DNA of 64,000 bases from Nitrososphaeria archaeon (GTDB taxonomy: Archaea; Thermoproteota; Nitrososphaeria; Nitrososphaerales; JAAOZN01). The position numbers were made by a program, and so were the translations under genes. The stretch is from positions 300,519-364,518 of the forward strand of contig JARVJZ010000001.1 of the NCBI GenBank assembly GCA_029775855.1, in the 5' to 3' direction. Positions 46,612 to 55,840 of the stretch are shown piece after piece (the stretch's first letter is position 1; each line of letters begins with the position of its first letter). Under the pieces are notes generated by a model. It was given only the letters and a program-made list of their open reading frames with translations. It was not told the origin of the DNA and did no database searches.

Positions 46612-47630
46612 TGGGGATAATAGACACCTGCCTACAGCAGCCTTTTAATACATTAGCAGAGTTATTCGACCGAGCGGAAGAAATATTAAAGCAGAACTTT
46701 GCAAACAACATTTACCTGTATGCGCCGGGTATGGTGAATTATGAGACAAGCTACTATAAGAGCAGCCCCTTCTCTTTCCCAGCCATCTCAGTTACTGGTA
46801 GGCGATGCTTCCTAAACTGCGACCACTGTGGGGGTAAGTTGCTTGAGAGCATGTTTTCAGCCGAATCGCCAGATAAGCTCTACACTTTGATGAAGCGGCT
46901 CGTTCAGAAGGGTGCTAAAGGTTTTCTGCTAAGCGGCGGCTGCAACTCACAGGGTTATGTTCCACTTGAGCAGTTTTTGCCTGTTGTAGCGAAGATTAAG
47001 CGTGAAGTATCTATTGAAGTGGTTGTTCACTGCGGCTTAGCTCCTTCACATGTAGCCGATGCGCTTGCAGAATCTGGTGTAGACGCAGTTCTACTTGATA
47101 TAGTAGGTTCAGACGCAACAATAAAAGAAGTCTGCCACCTCGATAAATGTGTTGACTCGTTTAACCACCTTCTGAAGACACTCTCTGAGCGCTCTTTGCC
47201 TGTCGTGCCACATATAGTCGTTGGTATGCATTATGGTATGATGCTTGGAGAAAGATATGCTCTAGCGCTTATCTCAAAATATAGACCAGCTGCTGTTGTT
47301 ATAGTAGCCCTTATGCCACTAGAGGGAACGAAGATGATGCACATAGCACCACCCTCACCACAAGACATCGCTCGAGTTATGCTTGCAGCTAGGCTCACTA
47401 TGCCTAACATACCAATAGTGCTGGGCTGCGCTAGGCCTAGAGGAAATCATAGAGTGGCGACAGATGCTTTAGCTGTAAGGTGTGGTGTCAACGGCATAAC
47501 CTATCCAAGCGAATCCCTATTCCATATTTGTACGCGTCGTGGAATCCACCTAGCCTTCTCAGAAAAGTGCTGCGGCTTAATATGGAGAGATATCTCTAGT
47601 TCCATAAATAGGGCTGAGTTCAGCATATGA
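46611..47630 (+). CDS. radical SAM protein, second candidate lipoyl synthase component
   Basis: This 339-residue protein has C66-x3-C70-x2-C73 (CFLNCDHC) followed by GGKLLES, and LLSGGCNSQG further on, typical of radical SAM barrels. It is coupled to both neighbours: a 1-base overlap upstream and a 4-base overlap (ATGA) with the ligase gene downstream. It would act with the preceding protein to form lipoyl groups on the GcvH-like carrier. Confidence 0.78.
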   Translation: MGIIDTCLQQPFNTLAELFDRAEEILKQNFANNIYLYAPGMVNYETSYYKSSPFSFPAISVTGRRCFLNCDHCGGKLLESMFSAESPDKLYTLMKRLVQKGAKGFLLSGGCNSQGYVPLEQFLPVVAKIKREVSIEVVVHCGLAPSHVADALAESGVDAVLLDIVGSDATIKEVCHLDKCVDSFNHLLKTLSERSLPVVPHIVVGMHYGMMLGERYALALISKYRPAAVVIVALMPLEGTKMMHIAPPSPQDIARVMLAARLTMPNIPIVLGCARPRGNHRVATDALAVRCGVNGITYPSESLFHICTRRGIHLAFSEKCCGLIWRDISSSINRAEFSI

Positions 47631-49195
47631 AACCTACTTGGAGGCTTTTAGACACTGGCTTAAGATCAGCGGCTGAAAATATGGCCCTAGACGACATTAT
47701 ACTTGAATGTAGATCTAGGAATCTGGTTCCAGACACCTTAAGGTTCCTCCGGTTTAAGCCCCCAGCTGTCCTTGTGGGCTACCACCAAGATGTGCTCCAT
47801 GAAGTCAGATTAGAGTATGTAAAGAGCCGTGGAATCGATGTTAATAGGAGAATCACCGGCGGCGGAGCCATCTACTTTGATGAAAACACAATAGGCTGGG
47901 AGATTATAGCTTCAAAAGCTTCCTTAGACGAATCAATTAAGATAGAAGGTCTCTTCGAAGTAATGTGTAGAGCACCCATAATCGCTTTAAGCAAACTTGG
48001 TCTAGAAGCCAGATTCAGACCTAGAAACGACATCGAAGTCAAAGGTAAAAAGATCTCAGGAACAGGAGGGACTGAGCGTGAGGGTGCTTTCCTCTTTCAA
48101 GGCACACTTCTAACCGACTTCGACATAGAATCCATGATCAAATCTCTTAAAATACCCATAGTCAAGCTGAAAGATAAAGAGATAGCATCAGCAAAGCAGA
48201 GAGTAACTTGTATAAAATGGGAACTAGGCGATACACCATCGTTTGAGGAATTGAAGAGCCTATTAGTTGAAAGCTTCTCAGAGGCTCTCGATGTAAACTT
48301 TAAGGAAGGTGATTTAAGCGAATGTGAACAAAATCTTCTACAGGAGAAGCTCCCCTACTTTCAGTCTGAGGAGTGGATTTACCTAGACCGCCGAGCGCCA
48401 GAAGAGGCTGGTGTGGTAAGAGCTATAAATAAGGCTAAAGGAGGGCTAGTTGAAGTCTCGTTAACCATAGATCGAAGAGCGAAGATCATTAAATCCATAA
48501 TTATAACAGGGGACTTCTTCGCTACACCCTCAAAAGGAGTGCTAGATCTAGAAGCTGCCTTAAAATTTACAAGCTATGAAAGAGAAAGCCTTGAGAAGAC
48601 AATCACCTCAGCATTCAAAGAGAAGAATATAGATATAGTGGGTGTAGAGCCCCAATTCATCGCCAACCTAATCACACAAGCAGTGAACAAGACTAGTCTA
48701 GAAGCCTTCGGAATAACTCTAGACGAAGCAAACTACATACACACCATCAACCTAGACTCAACACCTCTGCTAGACTACAAATGGAGATATCTTCTACTCC
48801 CCTACTGCTCAAAGCTAGTAAGCTGCGCATACCGTAAAGAAGAAGGCTGTGTGCAGTGCGGATTATGCAGCATAGGAGAAGCATACAAGCTAGGTCAAGA
48901 AGCGGGTTTAATCGTAAAAACGATACAAAATTTTGAACATCTTATGGAGGTTCTAGAAGAGGTTAAGCGCTCAAATTCAGCCTACATAGGATGCTGCTGC
49001 GAAGCCTTTTACACAAAACATTTAGATGAACTGCGTGATATAGGAGTTCCAGCTCTTCTACTGGATATTGATGATAAAACGTGCTACGACTTAGGTAAGG
49101 ATGATAAAGCGTATATAGGAACATTCGAGGGTCAGACGACACTAAAACTACCCATACTCACAAAGATCCTAAACACGCTAGCAAGTGTAGCCTAA
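47627..49195 (+). CDS. lipoate-protein ligase fused to LplB-like and DUF116 domains
   Basis: This 522-residue protein has three parts. Residues 1-245 are an LplA/BPL domain (VLVGYHQD near 48-55, RRITGGGAIY at 74-83, the binding-loop Lys in KGKKISG at 139-145). Residues 260-355 resemble the LplB accessory domain. Residues 385-500 look like DUF116, with C394, C400, C408, C411, C414 and a CCC at 456-458. The first two domains attach lipoate or octanoate to carrier proteins. The Cys-rich DUF116 part probably binds an Fe-S cluster and might supply sulfur or electrons to lipoyl formation. Confidence 0.82.
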   Translation: MKPTWRLLDTGLRSAAENMALDDIILECRSRNLVPDTLRFLRFKPPAVLVGYHQDVLHEVRLEYVKSRGIDVNRRITGGGAIYFDENTIGWEIIASKASLDESIKIEGLFEVMCRAPIIALSKLGLEARFRPRNDIEVKGKKISGTGGTEREGAFLFQGTLLTDFDIESMIKSLKIPIVKLKDKEIASAKQRVTCIKWELGDTPSFEELKSLLVESFSEALDVNFKEGDLSECEQNLLQEKLPYFQSEEWIYLDRRAPEEAGVVRAINKAKGGLVEVSLTIDRRAKIIKSIIITGDFFATPSKGVLDLEAALKFTSYERESLEKTITSAFKEKNIDIVGVEPQFIANLITQAVNKTSLEAFGITLDEANYIHTINLDSTPLLDYKWRYLLLPYCSKLVSCAYRKEEGCVQCGLCSIGEAYKLGQEAGLIVKTIQNFEHLMEVLEEVKRSNSAYIGCCCEAFYTKHLDELRDIGVPALLLDIDDKTCYDLGKDDKAYIGTFEGQTTLKLPILTKILNTLASVA

Positions 49196-49196
49196 G

Positions 49197-50255
49197 TTGA
49201 AAGATAAATACGATGTTCTGATAGTCGGCGCTGGACCAGCAGGCTCAGCAGCATCTATAAAATGTGTTGAAGAAGGTCTTAACACGTTGCTGGTAGAGAA
49301 GGGCGGGTTAGGTAGGCATAAACCTTGTGCAGGCGTGCTTCCACCAGTAGCTTCCTATGTGTTAGATGAATTAGGTTTACATCTCTCTGATAACGTTCTA
49401 AGCGACCCTCCTAAGCTTAAGGTGTTCTATGTCCCACCAAGCGGTAGAGCAAACGGTGGGGAATTAAGAAACTACTTTGTTTTCAATTTGGATAGAGACC
49501 TCTTTGACAGATGGCTTGCTGAGAAAGCGGTTGAAAGGGGTGTTAATCTGCAGACCAACACCAACTTCATAACCCTTGAACAAGGCGCACAAGTAGAAGC
49601 GATCTTGGAAACGAAGGGCAATATACAAAAAGTAGAAGTAGAGTATATAGTGGGAGCAGATGGAGCCAACTCAAAGGTGAGAAGATGCTTAAAAGACGCG
49701 CCAACACAAAAACTACTTACAGTCATTCAGGAGTCTTGGGAAGGCTATGGAGAATTTGAAGACTCTTTCTACACCATCCTAAACCGCAAAATAACACCAA
49801 CATACGGCTACTTGTTGAAGAAGAGAGGCACATTATTAATAGGCACAGGCGCCAAAGACTCTAAACTATGTGTTCAGAGTCTAGAAGCGTTAAAAAGTTG
49901 GCTCAAGAGCATGTTTAACTTCAAGCCAAATAAGATGATTAAAAGAGAAGTAGGATTCCTGCCCTATGGTGAATGCTTCATTGGATGTGGTAATGTTATG
50001 CTTATCGGGGATGCAGCTGGTCTATGCAACAGATTTTCAGGTGAAGGGATTAGATTCGCTTTAGAAAGTGGCTTAACCGTGGCTGAATCAATCAAGGATG
50101 CAAAGAGTGGTTGTCAAGCCTTAGAAATATATAAGATGCGTGCTCAACCTATTCTAGATTTTGTAGAGAAGACTGCAAACATACTTGAGGAAAAGGATGA
50201 TAAATGGCGAGAAGAATTCGTCTTAACGGAGCTGAGACGCTCTAACCTCTGGTAA
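49197..50255 (+). CDS. geranylgeranyl-reductase-family flavoprotein, LipT-like
   Basis: This 352-residue protein starts at TTG 49197, 1 nt after the ligase stop. It has FAD-binding VGAGPAGSAA (about 10-19), a KPCAGVLPP motif (about 42-50) and the GDAAGL second FAD motif (about 263-268). Proteins of this family called LipT accompany LipS1/LipS2 and the lipoate ligase in sHdr-type clusters, probably supplying electrons for lipoyl synthesis. Context supports that over archaeal lipid saturation. A truncated relative lies at 61472-62500. Confidence 0.75.
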   Translation: MKDKYDVLIVGAGPAGSAASIKCVEEGLNTLLVEKGGLGRHKPCAGVLPPVASYVLDELGLHLSDNVLSDPPKLKVFYVPPSGRANGGELRNYFVFNLDRDLFDRWLAEKAVERGVNLQTNTNFITLEQGAQVEAILETKGNIQKVEVEYIVGADGANSKVRRCLKDAPTQKLLTVIQESWEGYGEFEDSFYTILNRKITPTYGYLLKKRGTLLIGTGAKDSKLCVQSLEALKSWLKSMFNFKPNKMIKREVGFLPYGECFIGCGNVMLIGDAAGLCNRFSGEGIRFALESGLTVAESIKDAKSGCQALEIYKMRAQPILDFVEKTANILEEKDDKWREEFVLTELRRSNLW

Positions 50256-50288
50256 AAATTAAATAAGGAAGGGGGTTGGACCCCATAT

Positions 50289-51665
50289 TCAGTCTGGCAC
50301 ATAGCTTGGGTATTGGATTTCAGTAGGTTCCCAGTCAGGAAGCTTGCCAGCCATATATGCTTCGTAGCCTGAGAGATCAAGTAAGCCGTGTCCAGAGTGG
50401 TTAAAGACTATTACTTTCTTCTCGCCTGTCTGTTTGCACCTTCTAGCTTCATCTATAACAAACTTTATTTCGTGCGCTGATTCTGGTGCTGAAATTATCC
50501 CCTCTGTTCTAGCAAAGATTTTAGCTGCCTCGAATATTTCGTTTTGATGATATGCGACAGACCTAATGTAGCCTTTTGCAAGAAGATAGGAGACAATAGG
50601 CGCCATACCGTGATATCTTAACCCGCCTGCGTGTATCGGTGGGTTCTTGTAATCCTTGCCTAGCGTATACATCTTAAGTAAGGGTGTTGTGCCAGCAGTA
50701 TCACCAAAATCGTAAGTATATTTGCCTCTGGTTGTATGTGGGACAGCTCTAGACTCACAGGCGACGAAGTCTATATCCCTCTTCTTGTTGATCTTATCGG
50801 CAACGAAAGGCAGACAGAAACCTGCGAAGTTAGAGCCGCCTCCGACATTACCAGCCATAACATCCGGCTCCTCGTCTAACAATTCGAGCTGCTTTTTCAC
50901 TTCTAAGCCTATGACGGTCTGATGCATCAACACGTGATTCAACACAGACCCTAGACAATATCTCGCCTTCTCATCGCCCAACACATCTTCAAGCGCCTCG
51001 CTAATAGCTATACCTAATGAGCCTGGGTCATTAGGATCCTTTTCTAATAGGCTTCTACCGAACTTTGTTCTGTTGCTTGGGGAGGAGTAGACTTCTGCGC
51101 CCCAAGTCTCCATCATAATTCTTCTGCCGGGCTTCTGTCTGTAGCTAGCTGCAACCATGTAGACTGTGCATTTAAGACCAAAGATGGCTGAGGACATCGA
51201 TAGCGCTGAGCCCCACTGCCCTGCTCCAGTTTCTGTGACTACGCGTTCCATCCCTTCTTTCTTATTGTAGTATGCTTGTGCTAACGCTGTATTCGGTTTA
51301 TGGCTACCTGCTGGTGTGACGCCTTCCCATTTAAAGTAGATTCTCGCTGGTGTATTAAGATATTCTTCAAGCCTCTTAGCTCTTATGAGCGGGGTTGGTC
51401 TAGATATGAGTTTGTAAGCCTCTAAGACTTCATCTGGTATGGGTATATAGCGTTGAGTCGAAACTTCTTGCGCTACAAGTTCTTTAGCAAAGATTCTGAA
51501 GAGTGGTTCTGGAGGCATAGGTTTTAAGGTCGCTGGGTCTAGCGGTGGTGGGAGAGGCTCAGGAAGGTCTGCTTGTATGTTATACCATTGTGTAGGGATT
51601 TCGTCCTGTGGCAGAAAGACTATCTTATTTTTATCAGAATTTATTTTAGCCAATTGTATCGGCAA
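50289..51665 (-). CDS. trpB2: tryptophan synthase beta chain 2 (TrpB2 type)
   Basis: This 458-residue PLP enzyme has the PLP lysine in SHKPNTA (K123), with GAGQWGSA and GGGSNFAG phosphate-binding motifs. The N-terminal extension and length mark TrpB2, which condenses indole and serine, often without TrpA. No other trp genes are in the window, as is common for trpB2. A C-terminal [10 protein letters not shown] segment closes the fold. Confidence 0.93.
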   Translation of the reverse strand: MPIQLAKINSDKNKIVFLPQDEIPTQWYNIQADLPEPLPPPLDPATLKPMPPEPLFRIFAKELVAQEVSTQRYIPIPDEVLEAYKLISRPTPLIRAKRLEEYLNTPARIYFKWEGVTPAGSHKPNTALAQAYYNKKEGMERVVTETGAGQWGSALSMSSAIFGLKCTVYMVAASYRQKPGRRIMMETWGAEVYSSPSNRTKFGRSLLEKDPNDPGSLGIAISEALEDVLGDEKARYCLGSVLNHVLMHQTVIGLEVKKQLELLDEEPDVMAGNVGGGSNFAGFCLPFVADKINKKRDIDFVACESRAVPHTTRGKYTYDFGDTAGTTPLLKMYTLGKDYKNPPIHAGGLRYHGMAPIVSYLLAKGYIRSVAYHQNEIFEAAKIFARTEGIISAPESAHEIKFVIDEARRCKQTGEKKVIVFNHSGHGLLDLSGYEAYMAGKLPDWEPTEIQYPSYVPD

Positions 51666-51824
51666 GTCTCTAATTGAATTGTCTTATTAGTTTTACCCTA
51701 AGCTAATATTTTTCACCAAATATTCTCTATTTAATGCCTTCCTTCCTATGTAGAACTATATAGATAACATAGTTTTACTAAAAACTATTACACGATCTTC
51801 GAAACATAAGCGGTCTATCTCCAG

Positions 51825-51859
51825 TTAGAACTTAAATAACCATACTTAAGAATGAGGTG
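51825..51859 (+). promoter_or_regulatory. promoter and ribosome-binding site of the DHS-like gene
   Basis: A TATA-like ACTTAAATAA lies about 30 nt ahead of ATG 51862, and GAGGTGG immediately upstream is a strong Shine-Dalgarno. The 196-bp gap is shared with the divergent trpB2. Confidence 0.4.
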
Positions 51860-51861
51860 GT

Positions 51862-52821
51862 ATGGATTTTCAACTCGATAGAAAGGTTAAGCCGGTTGAA
51901 GTGTGGCCCCGAATGACCGTAAATGAGCTCATCCTTCAGATGAAAGGAGCAGGTGTCTTTACCGGTGGAAATCTAGCTAAAGCGGTCGATATTTACGAGC
52001 AGATGGTCAACGAGGGTGTCTACATATTTCTGACACTAGCCGGCGCACTAACTCCAGCGGGGATGAGAAAGATCATACTTACCCTTATAAGAAGGAAGTT
52101 AGTTAACGCAATAGTCTCCACAGGCGCAAACCTAGTCCACGACACTATGGAAGCATTAGGCGGGAGCTTTTACCAGGGCTCACCATACCTAGACGACTCT
52201 AAACTTGCAGACGCTGAAATAGATCGCATCTACGACATCTTGGTTACTGAAAAGGATTTCAGAGAGAAGTTCGATAACCCTCTCTTAGCAATATATGAAG
52301 ATATAGATCGAAGCCTTAACGGTAGGCTCATATCAATAAATGAGCTTTTAACAGAGATTGCCAAAAGGCTTCCTACAAGCGACTGCATAATCAAGGCTTG
52401 CTACGAAAATGATGTAAAGCTCTTTTCTCCAACGATTGCAGACTCGGTCTTTGGTCTACAGATGGCTATTTACAACCGGCTGCATAAGGGAAACCTTCGT
52501 GTAGACGCTTTCCAAGATCTTCAGGAAATGTGGGACATTCGTGAAGCACATGATAAGGTGGGTGCGATTGTGCTTGGAGGCGGTGTTCCAAAGAACTATG
52601 TTTTTCAATCCTTCTTCTTCAGTAAGAAGAAGCTAAATTACGTTATTCAGATTACTCTTGATCGTCCTGAAACAGGCGGTTTGTCCGGTGCGCCGCCGGA
52701 GGAGGCGGTGTCTTGGGGGAAGGTTAGGCCTGATGCGAACAAGGTTGTTGTTGTTAGCGAAGTTACTGTAGCATTTCCTATAATTGTGGCTGCGCTTCTT
52801 GAGAGGCTTGATAAAAAGTGA
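51862..52821 (+). CDS. deoxyhypusine synthase family protein
   Basis: This 319-residue protein has STGANLVHD (about 86-94) and SWGK with the catalytic Lys (K287) as in deoxyhypusine synthase. Around it, however, the usual KHHxxNANL reads KNYVFQSFF, and the segment before SGA lacks two conserved Asp residues of the human enzyme. This matches a DHS-like subgroup often next to agmatinase. It may hypusinate aIF5A, or make a polyamine such as homospermidine. The agmatinase start overlaps its stop (GTGA). Confidence 0.82.
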   Translation: MDFQLDRKVKPVEVWPRMTVNELILQMKGAGVFTGGNLAKAVDIYEQMVNEGVYIFLTLAGALTPAGMRKIILTLIRRKLVNAIVSTGANLVHDTMEALGGSFYQGSPYLDDSKLADAEIDRIYDILVTEKDFREKFDNPLLAIYEDIDRSLNGRLISINELLTEIAKRLPTSDCIIKACYENDVKLFSPTIADSVFGLQMAIYNRLHKGNLRVDAFQDLQEMWDIREAHDKVGAIVLGGGVPKNYVFQSFFFSKKKLNYVIQITLDRPETGGLSGAPPEEAVSWGKVRPDANKVVVVSEVTVAFPIIVAALLERLDKK

Positions 52822-53678
52822 GCTACCGAGACCTTTGGCTCTCTCCAGCACCCAATGTAAGCAACATAATTGAAGGTCAGAGTCCAAAGGTAAGCATATT
52901 TGGCGTGCCTTTTGACGCAACTTCAACCTACCGTTCAGGTTCGAGGTTCGCACCAAATGCTATAAGGGATGCTTTCCTTAATGTCGAAGTTTACTTTAGA
53001 GACCTTGATGTCGATTTGGAAAAGGTGTGTATAGAGGATCTAGGCAACCTTAAGCAGACTAGCAGCGTGCAGAATATGGTGGTTGCTGTGCAGAGGGTTA
53101 CCGAGGAGTTGAGGCAGATGAGTAAGGTGCCAGCTATAATTGGAGGAGAGCATACGCTTACCTACGCCTCATACAGCGCTATAAGAGGAGCTTCCTTAGT
53201 CGTCTTTGATGCTCACCTTGATTTAAGAGATGAGTTTGCAGACTTAAGGCTTAGTCACGCAACCTACCTCAGAAGGCTGCTAGAGGAAGACGACTCTATA
53301 GATGCTGTAGTTATAGGGGCAAGGGCTGCTTCAAAAGAAGAGTGGGAGTTCGCTGAGCAGAGAAAAGTGAAGATTATACCACCTCAAGACTTGTCTCTTG
53401 AGGAGTATGTGAGGAAGGTTAAATCCAGTATAAGTCAAAGAAGTGTATATGTCAGCGTAGATTTGGATGTAGTAGATCCAGCGTTTGCACCCGGTGTGGG
53501 TAATCCTGAGCCTGGGGGTTTAACTTCGCGCGAGTTGTTAGCGGTTTTAACCGCTTTAAGGGGTTGTAGTATATTGGGTTTTGATGTAGTCGAGCTTGAT
53601 CCTCTCACAGATACAGGCTCATCGGCAGCCTTGGCTGCTAAGGTTCTTGCACTTCTTATTGCGCTTGCTTCTAGGTGA
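52818..53678 (+). CDS. speB: agmatinase/ureohydrolase
   Basis: This 286-residue protein starts at GTG 52818. The two-manganese site residues are in GGEHTLT, DAHLDLRDE and SVDLDVVDPAFAPG. It should hydrolyse agmatine or an aminopropyl derivative to supply polyamine. It is coupled to the DHS-like gene. The 3' end overlaps thrS by 8 bp in convergent orientation. Confidence 0.92.
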   Translation: MSYRDLWLSPAPNVSNIIEGQSPKVSIFGVPFDATSTYRSGSRFAPNAIRDAFLNVEVYFRDLDVDLEKVCIEDLGNLKQTSSVQNMVVAVQRVTEELRQMSKVPAIIGGEHTLTYASYSAIRGASLVVFDAHLDLRDEFADLRLSHATYLRRLLEEDDSIDAVVIGARAASKEEWEFAEQRKVKIIPPQDLSLEEYVRKVKSSISQRSVYVSVDLDVVDPAFAPGVGNPEPGGLTSRELLAVLTALRGCSILGFDVVELDPLTDTGSSAALAAKVLALLIALASR

Positions 53679-55524
53679 AGTGAGGTCTTTGGCTTAGTAG
53701 GGTTGGTAATGGTAGAGGTAGGAAGGGTTTACCGGCTGTCTGCTTTTGTATGTGGGTTATCAGCTCTTCTAAGGTCATCTGCTTTATTGTTCTGTTAACT
53801 CTATCTCTAACTTGGAGTGTGTTAGATGCGGCTTCTTTCTCCCCGTAAACAACGATGTAGGGTATCCACTCCTTCTCAGCATCCCTTACCCTCTTCTGCA
53901 CCGTCTCTTCTCTATCGTCCACATCAGCCCGCACACAACTTTCACTCATTTTACCAGCTAAAGATAGAGCATCTTTAATGTATTGGGCAGCCGTAGGTAT
54001 GAATCTAACTTGAGTAGGAGAGAGCCAGATGGGTAAAGTTGGTGTTTTACCACTTTGAGCTATCCTATACGCTTTTTCAAGGAGAGCGTAAATACACCGC
54101 TCTATCGCGCCTGAAGGTGAGTTATGTAGTATCAGAGGGTACCTCATAGAGCCATCTTCAGCCATATACTGTATACCGTAGCGTTTTGCGTTTTCGACAT
54201 CTATCTGGTCAGTTGATAGGGCTGAAGCTTTGCTTAAGTTATCTATAAAGTTGAACTCCCATTTGAAGACAAAGTAGAAAAAGCGTTCACTCCACATCTC
54301 GAGTAAAGCTGGTTTGCCTAAGAGTCTAACCAACTCTGCAATAAACTGCTTGTTCTCATTAAAGAAGTCCTCGGTAGCTCTAAGCGCGAGTTCATAATCG
54401 TCTTTTGTCAAACCTATTCCTGAGAGCACATTCATTGAGAGTTTGAACCTTTTTATAGCTTCACTTTTAGCTTGATTTAGATCTATGCAGAGTGCGTGGC
54501 AGTCGGGCATGGTGAATGCTCTTAATCTTCTTAACCCAACTAGCTCACCGCTCTTCTCTCTTCTAAAACTGTATCTTGTAAGCTCATAGAGTCTGAAAGG
54601 TAGGTGCTTATAGGATATCTGAGCGTCCTTAGCCATAAGAAACTGACCGAAACAGGCGCTGAACCTTAAAAAGAGGTCTTTATCTTCAGACCTAACAATA
54701 TACTGTCGTGCCGGAAATCTGTTAAGGTAGTCAGATAATGCTGGATGCTTCATATCATACATTATGGGTGTTTCGACCTCAACACCTCCATAATCATGAA
54801 CCATTTGGGAAACATATCTCTCAAGTAGCGCCTTAACTAACCTCCCTTTCGGATAAAACCTAAGATTTCCAGCGTCAGAGCCCGGTTCGTATCCAACTAA
54901 TCCAAGTCTGCTCATTAGTTCAACATGTGGTGGCTCTTGGTGTACTACTCTGCTCTTTGCTACTTCGTAGTCTGTCAGCTGTTTGAGTTGGGTGTGGTTT
55001 GTGAAGTCGAATTTATCGATTGGTGTTAAGTTGCCTTCTGTGTCGACTATGTACCATTGTGAGATTAGTTTCTCTTCTGCTTTTATGGCTTGTGAGACTG
55101 GCTCTGTGGTTGATACGGCTTGTATAGTTCTGGATTGCTCTGCTAGTGGATGTCCTTTTACTTTGATAGTGAAGGCTTTGTTCCATCCGAAGGGTGCTTG
55201 GCTTACTTTTAACCCAAGGGCTTTAAACTCTTCCGCCATCTTTTTGATAAGCTTGAGGGCTGTGGTTGGTGGGGCTAGGTTGCTGCTGAGGTGTGCGTAG
55301 GGGTAGATGAGTATTTTATCTGCACCTAAGTTGTGTAGCGCTTCGTTTGTCAAAGTGGCGGCTTGAGATACTACACTCTCATTATCTCCTTCTTCGACTG
55401 CTGTGAAGAGCACCACTATATCCTCGAAGCGATAGGCTTTCCGCTCAGCCTCTTCAGCAGCTTCGATCTCTTTTCTTATCGGCTCATACTCTATGTAATC
55501 TGCGTGTAGCTGTAGTATCTTCAT
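53671..55524 (-). CDS. thrS: threonyl-tRNA synthetase, archaeal type
   Basis: This protein of about 617 residues has the archaeal N-terminal editing domain, related to D-aminoacyl-tRNA deacylases (about 1-140, MKILQLHADYIEY start), then class II motifs with RFSACFGQF and the anticodon-binding domain (WLSPTQVRFIPTA). I prefer ATG 55524, where the editing domain begins, to an upstream in-frame start at 55548. It charges tRNA-Thr and removes misacylated Ser. Confidence 0.95.
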   Translation of the reverse strand: MKILQLHADYIEYEPIRKEIEAAEEAERKAYRFEDIVVLFTAVEEGDNESVVSQAATLTNEALHNLGADKILIYPYAHLSSNLAPPTTALKLIKKMAEEFKALGLKVSQAPFGWNKAFTIKVKGHPLAEQSRTIQAVSTTEPVSQAIKAEEKLISQWYIVDTEGNLTPIDKFDFTNHTQLKQLTDYEVAKSRVVHQEPPHVELMSRLGLVGYEPGSDAGNLRFYPKGRLVKALLERYVSQMVHDYGGVEVETPIMYDMKHPALSDYLNRFPARQYIVRSEDKDLFLRFSACFGQFLMAKDAQISYKHLPFRLYELTRYSFRREKSGELVGLRRLRAFTMPDCHALCIDLNQAKSEAIKRFKLSMNVLSGIGLTKDDYELALRATEDFFNENKQFIAELVRLLGKPALLEMWSERFFYFVFKWEFNFIDNLSKASALSTDQIDVENAKRYGIQYMAEDGSMRYPLILHNSPSGAIERCIYALLEKAYRIAQSGKTPTLPIWLSPTQVRFIPTAAQYIKDALSLAGKMSESCVRADVDDREETVQKRVRDAEKEWIPYIVVYGEKEAASNTLQVRDRVNRTIKQMTLEELITHIQKQTAGKPFLPLPLPTLLSQRPHFT

Positions 55525-55571
55525 CCCAGCCCGCCTACAATGAACCAAGATTATAGGTTTTCCTTAACACA

Positions 55572-55796
55572 TCAAACGAACCTAGCCCTATCTATCTCTC
55601 TATCCTTCTTAGTAGCCTTCTTCCAAACCTTATAGTGTTGGCTGCAAAGGTAGACTCTCCTACCCTCCCCAGCAACCTTAAGATCTGTGCCTGAAATCTT
55701 ATCTCTACTGATAGAGCGTTCAGCGTCTACGCCGCATCCTTCAACACCACATTTAACACCCCGCTCAACCTTACCCAAAGATTCACCAACAGCCAA
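55572..55796 (-). CDS. small zinc-finger-like archaeal protein
   Basis: This 74-residue basic protein has C16-x4-C21 and C51-x2-H54, a probable zinc site, with a charged C-terminal tail. The function is unknown. It lies ahead of thrS on the same strand, 47 nt away, so it may be co-transcribed with it. Confidence 0.7.
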   Translation of the reverse strand: MAVGESLGKVERGVKCGVEGCGVDAERSISRDKISGTDLKVAGEGRRVYLCSQHYKVWKKATKKDREIDRARFV

Positions 55797-55840
55797 TAGA
55801 GTAGAGGAATATATAACTTAGAAGTAGTAAGGAGGGTGGT

